The position numbers and the translations under genes were made by a program. The notes under the pieces are model-generated. The model searched no databases. It saw only the letters and a list, made by a program, of their open reading frames with translations, and was not told where the DNA came from. Below, in pieces: positions 1 to 7,795 of a stretch of 64,000 bases of DNA (positions are counted from its first letter, which is position 1; each line of letters opens with the position of its first letter). The stretch is from Bacteroidetes bacterium HGW-Bacteroidetes-5 (GTDB lineage: Bacteria; Bacteroidota; Bacteroidia; Bacteroidales; UBA932): contig PHDC01000001.1 in the NCBI GenBank assembly GCA_002842515.1, forward strand, positions 930,001 to 994,000, in the 5' to 3' direction.

Positions 1-839
1 TCTTTTCTTAATGCCAGCTCCTCAAGGATGCTGGTTGCAGGGGTGATAGGGTAAGAGCCGCAAAAGAGTGGAATTCCGGACTTCTCCGACGCAGCAAGGA
101 GTCCCCAAGCTGTAGCCTGATTTCCATTTATATATCTGTAGGTTCCCTTCTCAAGTTTAGCCGGCTCTACTCTGTATGTATTTGGAATTGCGTGAACATT
201 TCCGGCATAGTTGAATCCATCTCTGAGTGCCTTTTTATTCGCTTCGGCAATTTCCGGTTTTTTACGAAATTTCTTGTCCAGGTAATCTTCGGTGGAATCC
301 ATTGGTCTGTTAAACATATAGTAACAGATTCCCAAAGTAAATATATTTTTAGAGCGTACAATAGATTTCGGATCCAGCCCGCTATCTTTAAGACTCTCTT
401 TTGTAAGAGTAGTGATAGGTGCAAAAATTATGTGTCTATCCTGAATATTAAGCTCTTTAATCGGATCATCCGTTTTAAATCCGGCCCTTTTTATCCCCTT
501 TTCATCAAATGTATCTGAATCCAGAATAATTGAGGCAGTTGGTTTTGCCCACTGTGCGTTTGAACGCAGCGCAGCAGGATTCATAGCGACTAAAACATCG
601 CAAAAATCACCCGGTGTGAGAATCTCTCCACTACCAATGTTTACCTGAAACCCTGAAACTCCGGCAACGGTTCCCTGCGGTGCACGAATCTCTGCCGGGA
701 AATCCGGGAATGTAGAGATGTCGTTGCCATACAGCGCCGATGCATCTGCAAAGAGAGTTCCGGTAAGCTGCATTCCATCACCTGAATCACCTGTAAATCT
801 GATAACAACTTCTTTAGTATCAATAACCTTGTGTTGCAT
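1..839 (-). CDS. korA: 2-oxoacid:ferredoxin oxidoreductase, fused gamma/alpha subunit (partial)
   Basis: The reading frame is open from the ATG at 839 to the window edge, so only the first about 279 residues are present and the gene continues to the left. The N-terminus contains RFTGDSGDGMQLTG near residues 13-26, typical of the gamma domain placed in front of the alpha domain in anaerobic 2-oxoglutarate (or related 2-oxoacid) ferredoxin oxidoreductases. The start of the alpha (pyrimidine-binding) domain shows as GSYPITPATSILEEL near the edge. The complex oxidatively decarboxylates a 2-oxoacid to acyl-CoA and reduces ferredoxin in the cytoplasm; the TPP-binding beta subunit should be just outside the window. 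2-oxoglutarate as substrate is the usual assignment for this architecture in Bacteroidota, but it cannot be proven from this fragment. Confidence 0.85.
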   Translation of the reverse strand, partial: MQHKVIDTKEVVIRFTGDSGDGMQLTGTLFADASALYGNDISTFPDFPAEIRAPQGTVAGVSGFQVNIGSGEILTPGDFCDVLVAMNPAALRSNAQWAKPTASIILDSDTFDEKGIKRAGFKTDDPIKELNIQDRHIIFAPITTLTKESLKDSGLDPKSIVRSKNIFTLGICYYMFNRPMDSTEDYLDKKFRKKPEIAEANKKALRDGFNYAGNVHAIPNTYRVEPAKLEKGTYRYINGNQATAWGLLAASEKSGIPLFCGSYPITPATSILEELALRK

Positions 840-893
840 ATAAAATAGTTTAAATAAGCTGGTGCTCTATCCTGTTAAAGTTAAAATATTCTA

Positions 894-901
894 CAAATGT
901 A
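894..901 (-). promoter_or_regulatory. -7 promoter box for the korA-like gene
   Basis: On the minus strand this reads TACATTTG, matching the Bacteroidota -7 consensus TAnnTTTG, about 55 bases upstream of the korA-like start. I do not see a good -33 TTG at the expected spacing. Confidence 0.4.
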
Positions 902-1122
902 GTTAATATTCCAATCCGAAAAAGAAAATCAGATGAAATTTTAAATTATTATTAAACGACAGTTGTTTTATACAATATAATAAGGAATAGTAGAACTCAC
1001 CCTTATAGATTTACTCATATGAGGAGATTTTGCTAAAAAAGGGGGTTTTTATTGAAATAGCAATAGATTGAACAAAAAAAGAGCACTATTGTTATTATTT
1101 ATTAAATAGAAGTAATAATTTA

Positions 1123-1130
1123 TATATTTG
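1123..1130 (+). promoter_or_regulatory. -7 promoter box for the gamma-carbonic anhydrase gene
   Basis: TATATTTG matches TAnnTTTG and lies 19 bases upstream of the ATG at 1150, which implies a very short leader. No clear -33 TTG is present. Confidence 0.4.
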
Positions 1131-1149
1131 TATAATATTAATTAGACAG

Positions 1150-1710
1150 ATGGCCATAATCCGGAAGTTAAACGGGATTGAACCAAAAATCGGGAAGAAC
1201 TGCTTCATAGCAGAAAACGCAGCAATCATCGGAGATGTAGTAATTGGAGATGATTGCAGCATTTGGTATGGCTCTGTCCTGAGAGGGGATGTCAATCCTA
1301 TTAGAGTTGGCAATAGAGTGAATATTCAGGATGGCGCTGTTTTACATACTCTTCACAAACGCTCTGTGGTTGAGATTGGAGATGATGTCTCTGTGGGACA
1401 CAACGCTATTGTACACGGTGCAAAAGTAGGAAACAGCGTTTTGGTCGGAATGGGTTCAATACTAATGGATAATGCAGTAATTCCGGACAATACCATAATA
1501 GCTGCCGGCGCAGTAGTACTAAGTAACTCAACCCTTGAACCCGGGGTTTATGCCGGAGTTCCCGCAAAAAAGGTAAAAGAGGGCTCAGCACAAATAGCTG
1601 AGTCGGCGCTAAAGAATGCTCAGGGATATATGATGTACAAAGATTGGTATCTTAACAGTTATGAAGTTGTCAATGATAACTCAAACGAAGAGAATCCGCC
1701 GAAAAAGTGA
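1150..1710 (+). CDS. Gamma-carbonic anhydrase family hexapeptide-repeat protein
   Basis: This 186-residue protein consists largely of left-handed beta-helix hexapeptide repeats (IGDVVIGDDCSI, IRVGNRVNI, VEIGDDVSVG and so on). Histidines at 66 or 69, 84 and 89 (in LHTLH and GHNAIVHG) sit where the family's trimeric metal site draws its three His ligands. Family members are trimers that may hydrate CO2 or act as acyltransferase-like scaffolds; many bacterial YrdA/PaaY-type members have weak or unproven carbonic anhydrase activity. The length is normal for the YrdA/CaiE group. The C-terminal tail after about residue 145 is charged and less conserved. It stands upstream of a thioredoxin-like lipoprotein with a 62-base gap. 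Confidence 0.85.
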   Translation: MAIIRKLNGIEPKIGKNCFIAENAAIIGDVVIGDDCSIWYGSVLRGDVNPIRVGNRVNIQDGAVLHTLHKRSVVEIGDDVSVGHNAIVHGAKVGNSVLVGMGSILMDNAVIPDNTIIAAGAVVLSNSTLEPGVYAGVPAKKVKEGSAQIAESALKNAQGYMMYKDWYLNSYEVVNDNSNEENPPKK

Positions 1711-1772
1711 AAACACAAACAATAAAATAATCTTTCAAAAGGTCAATAATTACTCTAAAACAAAATCAATAA

Positions 1773-2882
1773 ATGAAAAAAATCTTATTACTGGTTGTGG
1801 CAGCTGCAATGTTTGCCTGCACACCTAAACACGACGGTTTCATTATCGAAGGTACCGTAACAGGCGATAATATAACCGATGGAAAAGCTTATTTAACAAA
1901 CCTTTCACGGGTTGAACCTATTAAAGATACTGCAGATTTTATTGCAGGTAAATTCTCTTTCAAAGGTAAAGTAACAACTCCCGAGAACTATGCAATCACA
2001 TTTGACGGTATAGAGGGAAGAGTTGTGCTTTTCGTAGATAACTCTACACTTACAGTTAATGCTACAGTTGGAGCTTTCAATAAACCAGATATTACAGGTG
2101 GTGTTACAAATGAACTTATCAAAGCACTTAATGCAGAGAAACAAGTAGTAAACACTAAATACAATCTGGACTCTCTTCTTACAGAGTTCTACAAAGAGAC
2201 AACCACAAAAGAGAGAAAAGATTCAATCATTGCAATTTACGAAGTAGCTCAAAAAGAGACCGCAGTAATAGATTCAACATTCTTCGCAAATAATCCTAAC
2301 TCTTTCTACACTGTTAATGAGATGCTTAAAAAAGTTGAAGACTATCCAGTAGCAGAGATGGAGGCTAAGATTGCTGCTTACAAAGCACTTCCTGAGTTTG
2401 CAGGAAACCGTTTTGTTGCAGATATGGAGACAGCAGTAAACACTCTTAAAGGTTTAGAGCCAGGTATGCTAGCTCCTGAGTTCACACTTAATGATCCTAA
2501 GGGTAACCCTGTTACTCTCTCAAGTGTTTATACTCAAAACAAGATAACAATGATTGACTTTTGGGCAGGATGGTGCGGCCCTTGCCGTGCTTTTAACCCT
2601 ACGCTGGTAGAGATCTACAAAAAATACAACAAAGCCGGCTTCGGTATTATTGGAGTTTCACTAGACAATGACGCAAATGTTTGGAACCAAGCTATTGCAG
2701 ATGATAAACTTACCTGGGTTCAGGTTTCAGATCTTCAGTACTGGAACAGCGCAGCTGCTAAATTATATTACGTTAGATATATCCCTCAGAACATTTTCGT
2801 AGACCAAGAGGGTAAGATCGTGAAGCGTAAAGTAGGCAAAGATGAGATTGATGCATTTCTTGCAGAGTTTCTTGCCAAATAA
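1773..2882 (+). CDS. Thioredoxin-like (TlpA/AhpC-type) lipoprotein with N-terminal DUF4369-like domain
   Basis: The 369-residue product begins with a lipoprotein signal ending at Cys16 (AAAMFAC). Residues about 25-130 look like the beta-rich DUF4369 domain often fused to thioredoxins in Bacteroidota. A linker follows, then a thioredoxin fold with FWAGWCGPC, active-site Cys268 and Cys271, and the cis-proline region YIPQNIFVD. It probably serves as a membrane-anchored periplasmic disulfide reductase or oxidoreductase; the redox partner is unknown. A strong terminator follows at 2903-2932. Confidence 0.85.
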   Translation: MKKILLLVVAAAMFACTPKHDGFIIEGTVTGDNITDGKAYLTNLSRVEPIKDTADFIAGKFSFKGKVTTPENYAITFDGIEGRVVLFVDNSTLTVNATVGAFNKPDITGGVTNELIKALNAEKQVVNTKYNLDSLLTEFYKETTTKERKDSIIAIYEVAQKETAVIDSTFFANNPNSFYTVNEMLKKVEDYPVAEMEAKIAAYKALPEFAGNRFVADMETAVNTLKGLEPGMLAPEFTLNDPKGNPVTLSSVYTQNKITMIDFWAGWCGPCRAFNPTLVEIYKKYNKAGFGIIGVSLDNDANVWNQAIADDKLTWVQVSDLQYWNSAAAKLYYVRYIPQNIFVDQEGKIVKRKVGKDEIDAFLAEFLAK

Positions 2883-2902
2883 TTATACATTAATATAAAA
2901 TC

Positions 2903-2932
2903 AAAGGGTGGCCTAAATGGTCACCCTTTTTC
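2903..2932 (+). terminator. Intrinsic terminator after the thioredoxin-like gene
   Basis: An 11-bp stem (2903-2913 with 2919-2929, one G-U pair) closes a 5-base TAAAT loop and runs into a T-rich tract. It sits 20 bases past the stop codon. Because the left arm begins with A bases it could also work for the convergent minus-strand gene ending at 2953. Confidence 0.85.
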
Positions 2933-2952
2933 TTTTTGCGTCAATAACAAAA

Positions 2953-3504
2953 TCAGAAAGCATAGCCAAAACTTATATAGGGCAGAAAGGGAAAGAAAAA
3001 GAATGATTTATCATCTTCTAATCCAAAAACAGGAGCAACTCCTGCCCGGAACATAAAGCCACTATTTACAGGTTGTCTTCTGAAACCAAATGAGATGTTT
3101 CCAAGAAGTTTTGTTCTGTTTGTTGTGGTAGGGGCAGAATATCCCATCTCAGTGTATGGATAATTGTCATTCTTCTCTCCCATTGAAATGAGCGTTGCTC
3201 CTGCTCCCATCTCGAAGTACTTACCATCTTTTCCCATTAGATAGTTAAGTGCAACAGGCAGTGAAAAAAACCTTGCTCCTGATACTGCCATATAGCCGAT
3301 ACCAACCCTTCCTCCGATACCATCCGGTTTTTTATTGAACCTGGTATCGTAGTTAAAGCCAAAAATGAGAGAGTGTCCGCCTAATTCAAAAAAAATAGCA
3401 CTCCCTCCACCTGAGGGTGTTTGCGGCAAACTTGTTTCATTTTGTGCGTTCACATTTGTAAGTCCAAACGCGATTAATAAAAACAATAACACAACTCTCT
3501 TCAT
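2953..3504 (-). CDS. Small outer-membrane beta-barrel-like protein, function unknown
   Basis: The 183-residue protein carries a clear signal peptide (residues 1-20, ending NVNA before QNE). The mature part has alternating glycine/aromatic beta-strands and ends in a terminal aromatic (FGYAF), as in outer-membrane beta-barrels. Phrases such as FELGGHSLIFGFNYDTRF and MGAGATLIS resemble uncharacterised Bacteroidota barrel proteins. It is the last gene of the murI-hppA transcription unit, 45 bases after hppA. No enzymatic motif is visible, and a small porin or structural barrel is a guess. Confidence 0.65.
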   Translation of the reverse strand: MKRVVLLFLLIAFGLTNVNAQNETSLPQTPSGGGSAIFFELGGHSLIFGFNYDTRFNKKPDGIGGRVGIGYMAVSGARFFSLPVALNYLMGKDGKYFEMGAGATLISMGEKNDNYPYTEMGYSAPTTTNRTKLLGNISFGFRRQPVNSGFMFRAGVAPVFGLEDDKSFFFFPFLPYISFGYAF

Positions 3505-3549
3505 ATGTTCGCTATTGATATAAAATTTAAAATAGTATAAATCTTTGTC

Positions 3550-5760
3550 TTAGAGTATGCTGTAGGCAACTGTCAATCCGGCCATTACTATAGAAACCAT
3601 ACTCATAAGTTTTATAAGGATGTTGAGAGATGGTCCTGAAGTATCTTTAAATGGATCTCCCACTGTGTCGCCCACTACCGTAGCTTTGTGGCACTCAGAT
3701 CCCTTTCCTCCGAAGTTCCCCTCCTCTACATATTTTTTTGCATTATCCCAGGCACCTCCTGCGTTAGCAAGGAAAACAGCAAGAACAAAACCGGTTCCAA
3801 GACCTCCTACCAACAGACCCATAACACCTGATACACCAAAGACTATTCCTGTAACGATAGGTGCTACAATTGCAAGTATAGAGGGAACAAGCATCTCTTT
3901 CTGAGCCCCTTTTGTTGATATCTCTACACATCTGGCATAGTCCGGCTTTCCTGTACCTTCCATTATACCGGCAATTTCGCGAAACTGGCGTCTAACCTCC
4001 TCAACCATCTTCTGAGCAGCCCTTCCAACGGCATTCATTGTAAGGCCGCAGAAAAGAAATGACATTACCGACCCCAGAAATACCCCAACCAAAACCTTAG
4101 GATTCATTAGGGTAACCTGATAGTACTCCATAAAATCCGGTATTGTTGCCTGGGCAACATTTACGATTCTGCCAGCAACATCAATAGTGTTCTGCCCAAT
4201 GTGGGCAAGCCCGATTTTTACCTCCTCCAGATATGAGGCCATTAGGGCCAGAGCAGTAAGCGCTGCAGATCCTATTGCAAAACCCTTACCTGTTGCTGCG
4301 GTTGTATTTCCCAGAGCGTCCAATGTGTCTGTCCGCTTTCTAACTTCGGGGTCTAGATTGCTCATCTGTGCGTTTCCGCCGGCATTGTCGGCAATCGGGC
4401 CGTAGGCATCGGTTGCAAGTGTTATACCAAGAGTAGATAGCATTCCAACAGCGGCAATACCTATTCCATAAAGACCATAGCTGATGTTCTCTGCTGCCGT
4501 CATATTGTTTACATCAAAATTAATGGCAAACAGAAACGAGAGTATTATTGCTGCGGCAATGGTTATAACCGGAATAGCTGTTGAGACCATCCCAAGACCT
4601 ATACCCGAAATAATTACGGTGGCCGGCCCAGTTTTCCCGCTCTCAGATATTCTCTGAGTCGGTTTGTAAGAGTGAGATGTATAGTACTCTGTAGATTGTC
4701 CTATAATAATCCCGGCAATCAGTCCGGTAACCACGGAGAAGGAGATTCCCAGCCAGTTTTCCAAACCTAGTATATAGAGTATTCCGAAAGTCGAGAGAGC
4801 TATAAGAAGAGAGCTTACATTAACTCCAACTCCAAGAGAGCGAAGCAGCTCTTTCATTCCTGCTCCCTCTTTGGTTCTTACCAGGAATATCCCAATAATG
4901 GATAAAACGATTCCGACAGCAGCTATGAGCATAGGGGCGAAAATGGCCCTAATCTGCATATCCGGATTAATATAGAAAGCAGATGCTCCCAATGCAGCAG
5001 TTGCCAGAATTGAACCACAATATGACTCATAAAGGTCTGCTCCCATACCGGCTACATCACCAACATTGTCTCCTACATTATCTGCAATAGTTGCCGGATT
5101 TCTCGGGTCATCCTCCGGAATTCCTGCCTCTACTTTCCCAACCAGGTCTGCACCTACATCTGCTGCTTTTGTATAGATACCCCCTCCCACTCTGGCAAAC
5201 AGTGCCTGAGTAGATGCTCCCATTCCAAATGTCAACATTGTGGTGGTGATTATAACCATTTTCTGAGATTGTGAGATATTCTCCACAAAATGGTCAAGCA
5301 CTAGATACCAAACGGAGATATCCAACAATCCAAGTCCCACAACAACCAAACCCATTACTGCTCCGGACCTGAATGCCAGCCTTAGGCCGCTGTTCAGAGA
5401 CCTGATCGAAGCGTTGGCTGTTCTTGCAGATGCATAGGTTGCAGTTTTCATTCCAATAAAACCTGCCAATCCGGAGAAGAAACCTCCTGTAAGGAAAGCA
5501 AAAGGGACCCAAGGATTCTGTACCCCAAAACCATAAGCCAATACAGCAAAGAAGATGGCTAAAACAACAAACACTATCACAACAACCTTATATTGTTGCT
5601 TAAGATATGCCATAGCACCACTTCTTACGTGCTGGGCAATCTCTTTCATAAGATCGGTTCCCTCGCTCTCCCGCATCATCTGCTTAAAGAAATACCAGGC
5701 AAAACCAAGCGCAGCCAGGGAAGCCAGCGGCACAATGTAGAATAAGATTTCAGTTTTCAT
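3550..5760 (-). CDS. hppA: Membrane-bound ion-translocating pyrophosphatase (K+-dependent type)
   Basis: The 736-residue, about 16-helix membrane protein hydrolyses pyrophosphate and pumps Na+ and/or H+ out of the cytoplasm. Substrate-site motifs are present: KAADVGADLVGKVEAGIPEDDP, written here as DVGADLVGK followed by EDDPRNPATIADNVGDNVGD, then EYYTSH, DAYGPIADNAGG, and the C-terminal GDTVGDPFKDTSGPS. The segment GNTTAATGKG has Ala where K+-independent enzymes carry Lys, which assigns it to the K+-dependent subclass. Whether it moves Na+, H+ or both cannot be decided by eye; dual pumps are known in Bacteroides. It follows murI by 26 bases. It would recover energy from PPi released by biosynthesis. 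Confidence 0.95.
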   Translation of the reverse strand: MKTEILFYIVPLASLAALGFAWYFFKQMMRESEGTDLMKEIAQHVRSGAMAYLKQQYKVVVIVFVVLAIFFAVLAYGFGVQNPWVPFAFLTGGFFSGLAGFIGMKTATYASARTANASIRSLNSGLRLAFRSGAVMGLVVVGLGLLDISVWYLVLDHFVENISQSQKMVIITTTMLTFGMGASTQALFARVGGGIYTKAADVGADLVGKVEAGIPEDDPRNPATIADNVGDNVGDVAGMGADLYESYCGSILATAALGASAFYINPDMQIRAIFAPMLIAAVGIVLSIIGIFLVRTKEGAGMKELLRSLGVGVNVSSLLIALSTFGILYILGLENWLGISFSVVTGLIAGIIIGQSTEYYTSHSYKPTQRISESGKTGPATVIISGIGLGMVSTAIPVITIAAAIILSFLFAINFDVNNMTAAENISYGLYGIGIAAVGMLSTLGITLATDAYGPIADNAGGNAQMSNLDPEVRKRTDTLDALGNTTAATGKGFAIGSAALTALALMASYLEEVKIGLAHIGQNTIDVAGRIVNVAQATIPDFMEYYQVTLMNPKVLVGVFLGSVMSFLFCGLTMNAVGRAAQKMVEEVRRQFREIAGIMEGTGKPDYARCVEISTKGAQKEMLVPSILAIVAPIVTGIVFGVSGVMGLLVGGLGTGFVLAVFLANAGGAWDNAKKYVEEGNFGGKGSECHKATVVGDTVGDPFKDTSGPSLNILIKLMSMVSIVMAGLTVAYSIL

Positions 5761-5786
5761 AAAGTAAGTTATTAATAATATTCAAG

Positions 5787-6599
5787 TTAAATATTCAGGT
5801 TCCGGAATAAGGAGTCCGGAATTTCGGAAGAGATACTCTTTGCCAGAGATTTTAAAACCTCAACTCCTCCTGTTGAGTAAAAAGTTGTGTTAAAACCGGA
5901 CTCTCCTGTGTTGAAAATTCCGAGTTCGCTCGCAAGAGATAATGTGTGTCTGGCCACTGCAGGGGCAGGATCAATTATTGTGACCCCCTCTCCTGCTATT
6001 TTATGAATCAATTTACTAAGAAAAGGGTAATGGGTACATCCCAATACAATATGGTCTGCACCTGCCTCAACCATTGGTTTAATATATTTGTTAAGAAGAG
6101 TCTCCGTTAGAGGGTCCTCCAGCTTTCCCTCCTCTACCTGCTGTACCAGGCCTACTCCCGCCATCTCTATAACCTCCACATTGGATGCATACCTCTCCAG
6201 AGTGTTATTGTAAAGATCTCCCGAGAGAGTTCCTTTTGTTGCAAGAACGCCAATCACTCCGCTTTTTGAAAAGCTGGCAGCCGGTTTTACTGCAGGCTCC
6301 ATACCCACGAATGGAATAAAAAAACGACTCCTAAGAGTCGAAATAGCTGCTGATGTTGCTGTATTACACGCCACAACCACTATTGCAGCACCTTGCTCAA
6401 TTAGAAATTCGGTAATCCTTGAAGATCTTTCAATTACCTCCTCCTTTGGCCTGGGTCCATAGGGACAGAAAGCATTATCTGCAATATATATAAACTCCTG
6501 ACCCGGCATAAGCTTAATTAACTCTCTCCAAACAGAGAGCCCTCCTACTCCTGAGTCAAATATTCCGATTGGTTTTTTGTCAAATTTTGTGATGCGCAT
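5787..6599 (-). CDS. murI: Glutamate racemase
   Basis: This 270-residue cytoplasmic enzyme makes D-glutamate for peptidoglycan. It shows the family start IGIFDSGVGGLSV and both catalytic cysteines, Cys78 in VACNTATSAA and Cys188 in LGCTHYPFL. Length is normal. It lies downstream of the bamA-ompH-ompH genes but is separated from them by a terminator-like hairpin at 6604-6632, so it may start its own unit with hppA and the small barrel gene. Start at the ATG at 6599. Confidence 0.95.
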   Translation of the reverse strand: MRITKFDKKPIGIFDSGVGGLSVWRELIKLMPGQEFIYIADNAFCPYGPRPKEEVIERSSRITEFLIEQGAAIVVVACNTATSAAISTLRSRFFIPFVGMEPAVKPAASFSKSGVIGVLATKGTLSGDLYNNTLERYASNVEVIEMAGVGLVQQVEEGKLEDPLTETLLNKYIKPMVEAGADHIVLGCTHYPFLSKLIHKIAGEGVTIIDPAPAVARHTLSLASELGIFNTGESGFNTTFYSTGGVEVLKSLAKSISSEIPDSLFRNLNI

Positions 6600-6603
6600 A
6601 TAA

Positions 6604-6632
6604 TAAAAAAAGTCGCCTCAAGATGAAGCGAC
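6604..6632 (-). terminator. Intrinsic terminator after the second ompH gene
   Basis: On the minus strand a GTCGC...GCGAC stem (6612-6616 with 6628-6632, extended inward by two pairs after one mismatch) is followed by a run of seven or eight U. It lies between the second ompH-like gene and murI and should end, or attenuate, the nadK-to-ompH transcript. Confidence 0.75.
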
Positions 6633-6675
6633 AGTAAAGTTATAAAAAATCTGCTAAACTATTCTACTAAAAAAA

Positions 6676-7242
6676 TTAATTTACAGCCGAATTTGCTGCC
6701 GGAGCTGTTTGCATAGGCTTTTTATCTGCAGGTATTTTAAGTTCTGCCTTGGCAATAGGAAGGATATCTTCACTGATTGTTGCATTGATGTAAGGAATTG
6801 ACCCTGAGGCTGTGTCAAAGATGTAGATCAAACCTCTCTCCTTGCCTATTTTCTGAATAGTTTCGTTTGCTTTTTGGAAAACTGGTGCGTAGAGCACCTG
6901 CTGCATCTGCTGGTATGTTTCTGAAGCATCCTGCTGATACTTTTGAATTCTTCCATCCAACTCCTGAAGCTCTTTGGTTTTTGACTCCAAAACTATTGCT
7001 GTCCAGGTGGCTTGCTTTTGCTGATATGTGTTTACTTTCGTTTGGAATTCCGCCTGCATTGCTTTCAGTTCACCATCAAGTTCTGCCGCAAATTTTTCAA
7101 GTTTAACAACTGCGCTGTCTCTCTCCGGCATAACAGCAATCAGCTCCTGAGAGTTAATGTGTCCGAATTTAAGATTTTGCGCAAAACCGGAAGAAGATGC
7201 CAAAACAAAAAGGATTAAAAGAATTTTAGATAAATGTTTCAT
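6676..7242 (-). CDS. OmpH/Skp-family periplasmic chaperone (second copy)
   Basis: The 188-residue product has a signal peptide ending SSSGFAQ (about residue 22), then the Skp fold: FGHINSQELIAVMPERD at the N-terminus, a long coiled coil (about residues 45-125, rich in Q, E and K) and a C-terminal beta segment (GLIYIFDTASGSIPYIN). Skp trimers hold unfolded outer-membrane proteins in the periplasm for delivery to BamA. It follows the first ompH copy by only 10 bases, and the pair sits directly downstream of bamA. The Ala/Pro-rich tail after residue 170 is probably disordered. Confidence 0.88.
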   Translation of the reverse strand: MKHLSKILLILFVLASSSGFAQNLKFGHINSQELIAVMPERDSAVVKLEKFAAELDGELKAMQAEFQTKVNTYQQKQATWTAIVLESKTKELQELDGRIQKYQQDASETYQQMQQVLYAPVFQKANETIQKIGKERGLIYIFDTASGSIPYINATISEDILPIAKAELKIPADKKPMQTAPAANSAVN

Positions 7243-7252
7243 ATTATTGCAA

Positions 7253-7777
7253 TTATTTGGTTTCTGTGTTAATTCCCAGCTTTTTCAAAACTCTTGACGT
7301 GAGATCTCCCTTAGGGTCGCTGAAGATTATTCCCTGGGCCGTCTGAATGTCAAATACAAGAATTGTACCTGACTCTTTTGCTACCGAGTTTATGGCACTT
7401 TGAACTACCTCACGGATTGGATCCAAAAGCTCTTTGGAATTAGCAGCCATTACTCCATCCTGTCCAAAAATCTCTTTTTGTCTCTCTTTAACAGTCCGCT
7501 CGCGTGAAATTATCTCACTCTCTCTTGACTGTCTCTGGAGTTCGTTAAGATTCATCTTCTCTGCCTGGTACTGACTAAAAAGGTTCTCAATTACCTTTAT
7601 CTCCTTCTCTATCTGTACCTCGTATTGACTCTTTAACCGTTCCAGCTGTTGTTGAGCCTGTACATACTCCGGAATCTTTGACAAAATCACCTCGGTGTCT
7701 ACATATCCTGCTGTCTGTGCAAAAGCTGTTGTGCTCATCACCGACATTACTCCCAAAATTATAAATAACTTTTTCAT
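7253..7777 (-). CDS. OmpH/Skp-family periplasmic chaperone (first copy)
   Basis: The 174-residue protein has a signal peptide cleaved after TTAFA (about residue 20) and a Skp-type body: YVDTEVILSKIPEY, a coiled coil from about residue 40 to 115, and the closing strand ILVFDIQTAQGIIF. It begins 18 bases after bamA and would act with it in outer-membrane protein assembly. It differs clearly in sequence from the neighbouring second copy, so this is an old tandem duplication and not a recent one. Confidence 0.9.
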   Translation of the reverse strand: MKKLFIILGVMSVMSTTAFAQTAGYVDTEVILSKIPEYVQAQQQLERLKSQYEVQIEKEIKVIENLFSQYQAEKMNLNELQRQSRESEIISRERTVKERQKEIFGQDGVMAANSKELLDPIREVVQSAINSVAKESGTILVFDIQTAQGIIFSDPKGDLTSRVLKKLGINTETK

Positions 7778-7795
7778 AACCGGAAATTTATTTTA

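Larger units (their letters stand above)
840..1149. other. 310-bp intergenic region with divergent promoters
   Basis: This is an AT-rich gap between the divergently transcribed korA-like gene and the carbonic anhydrase gene. I see a TAnnTTTG box for each direction (listed separately) and no convincing ORF, RNA gene or long inverted repeat. The A-run, G-run, T-run at about 1035-1049 could form only a weak A-T stem. Confidence 0.6.

Noticed and set aside
1035..1049. Terminator-like A-run, G-run, T-run
   Set aside because: Only a weak A-T stem with a G loop can form, and no gene ends nearby in the right orientation.
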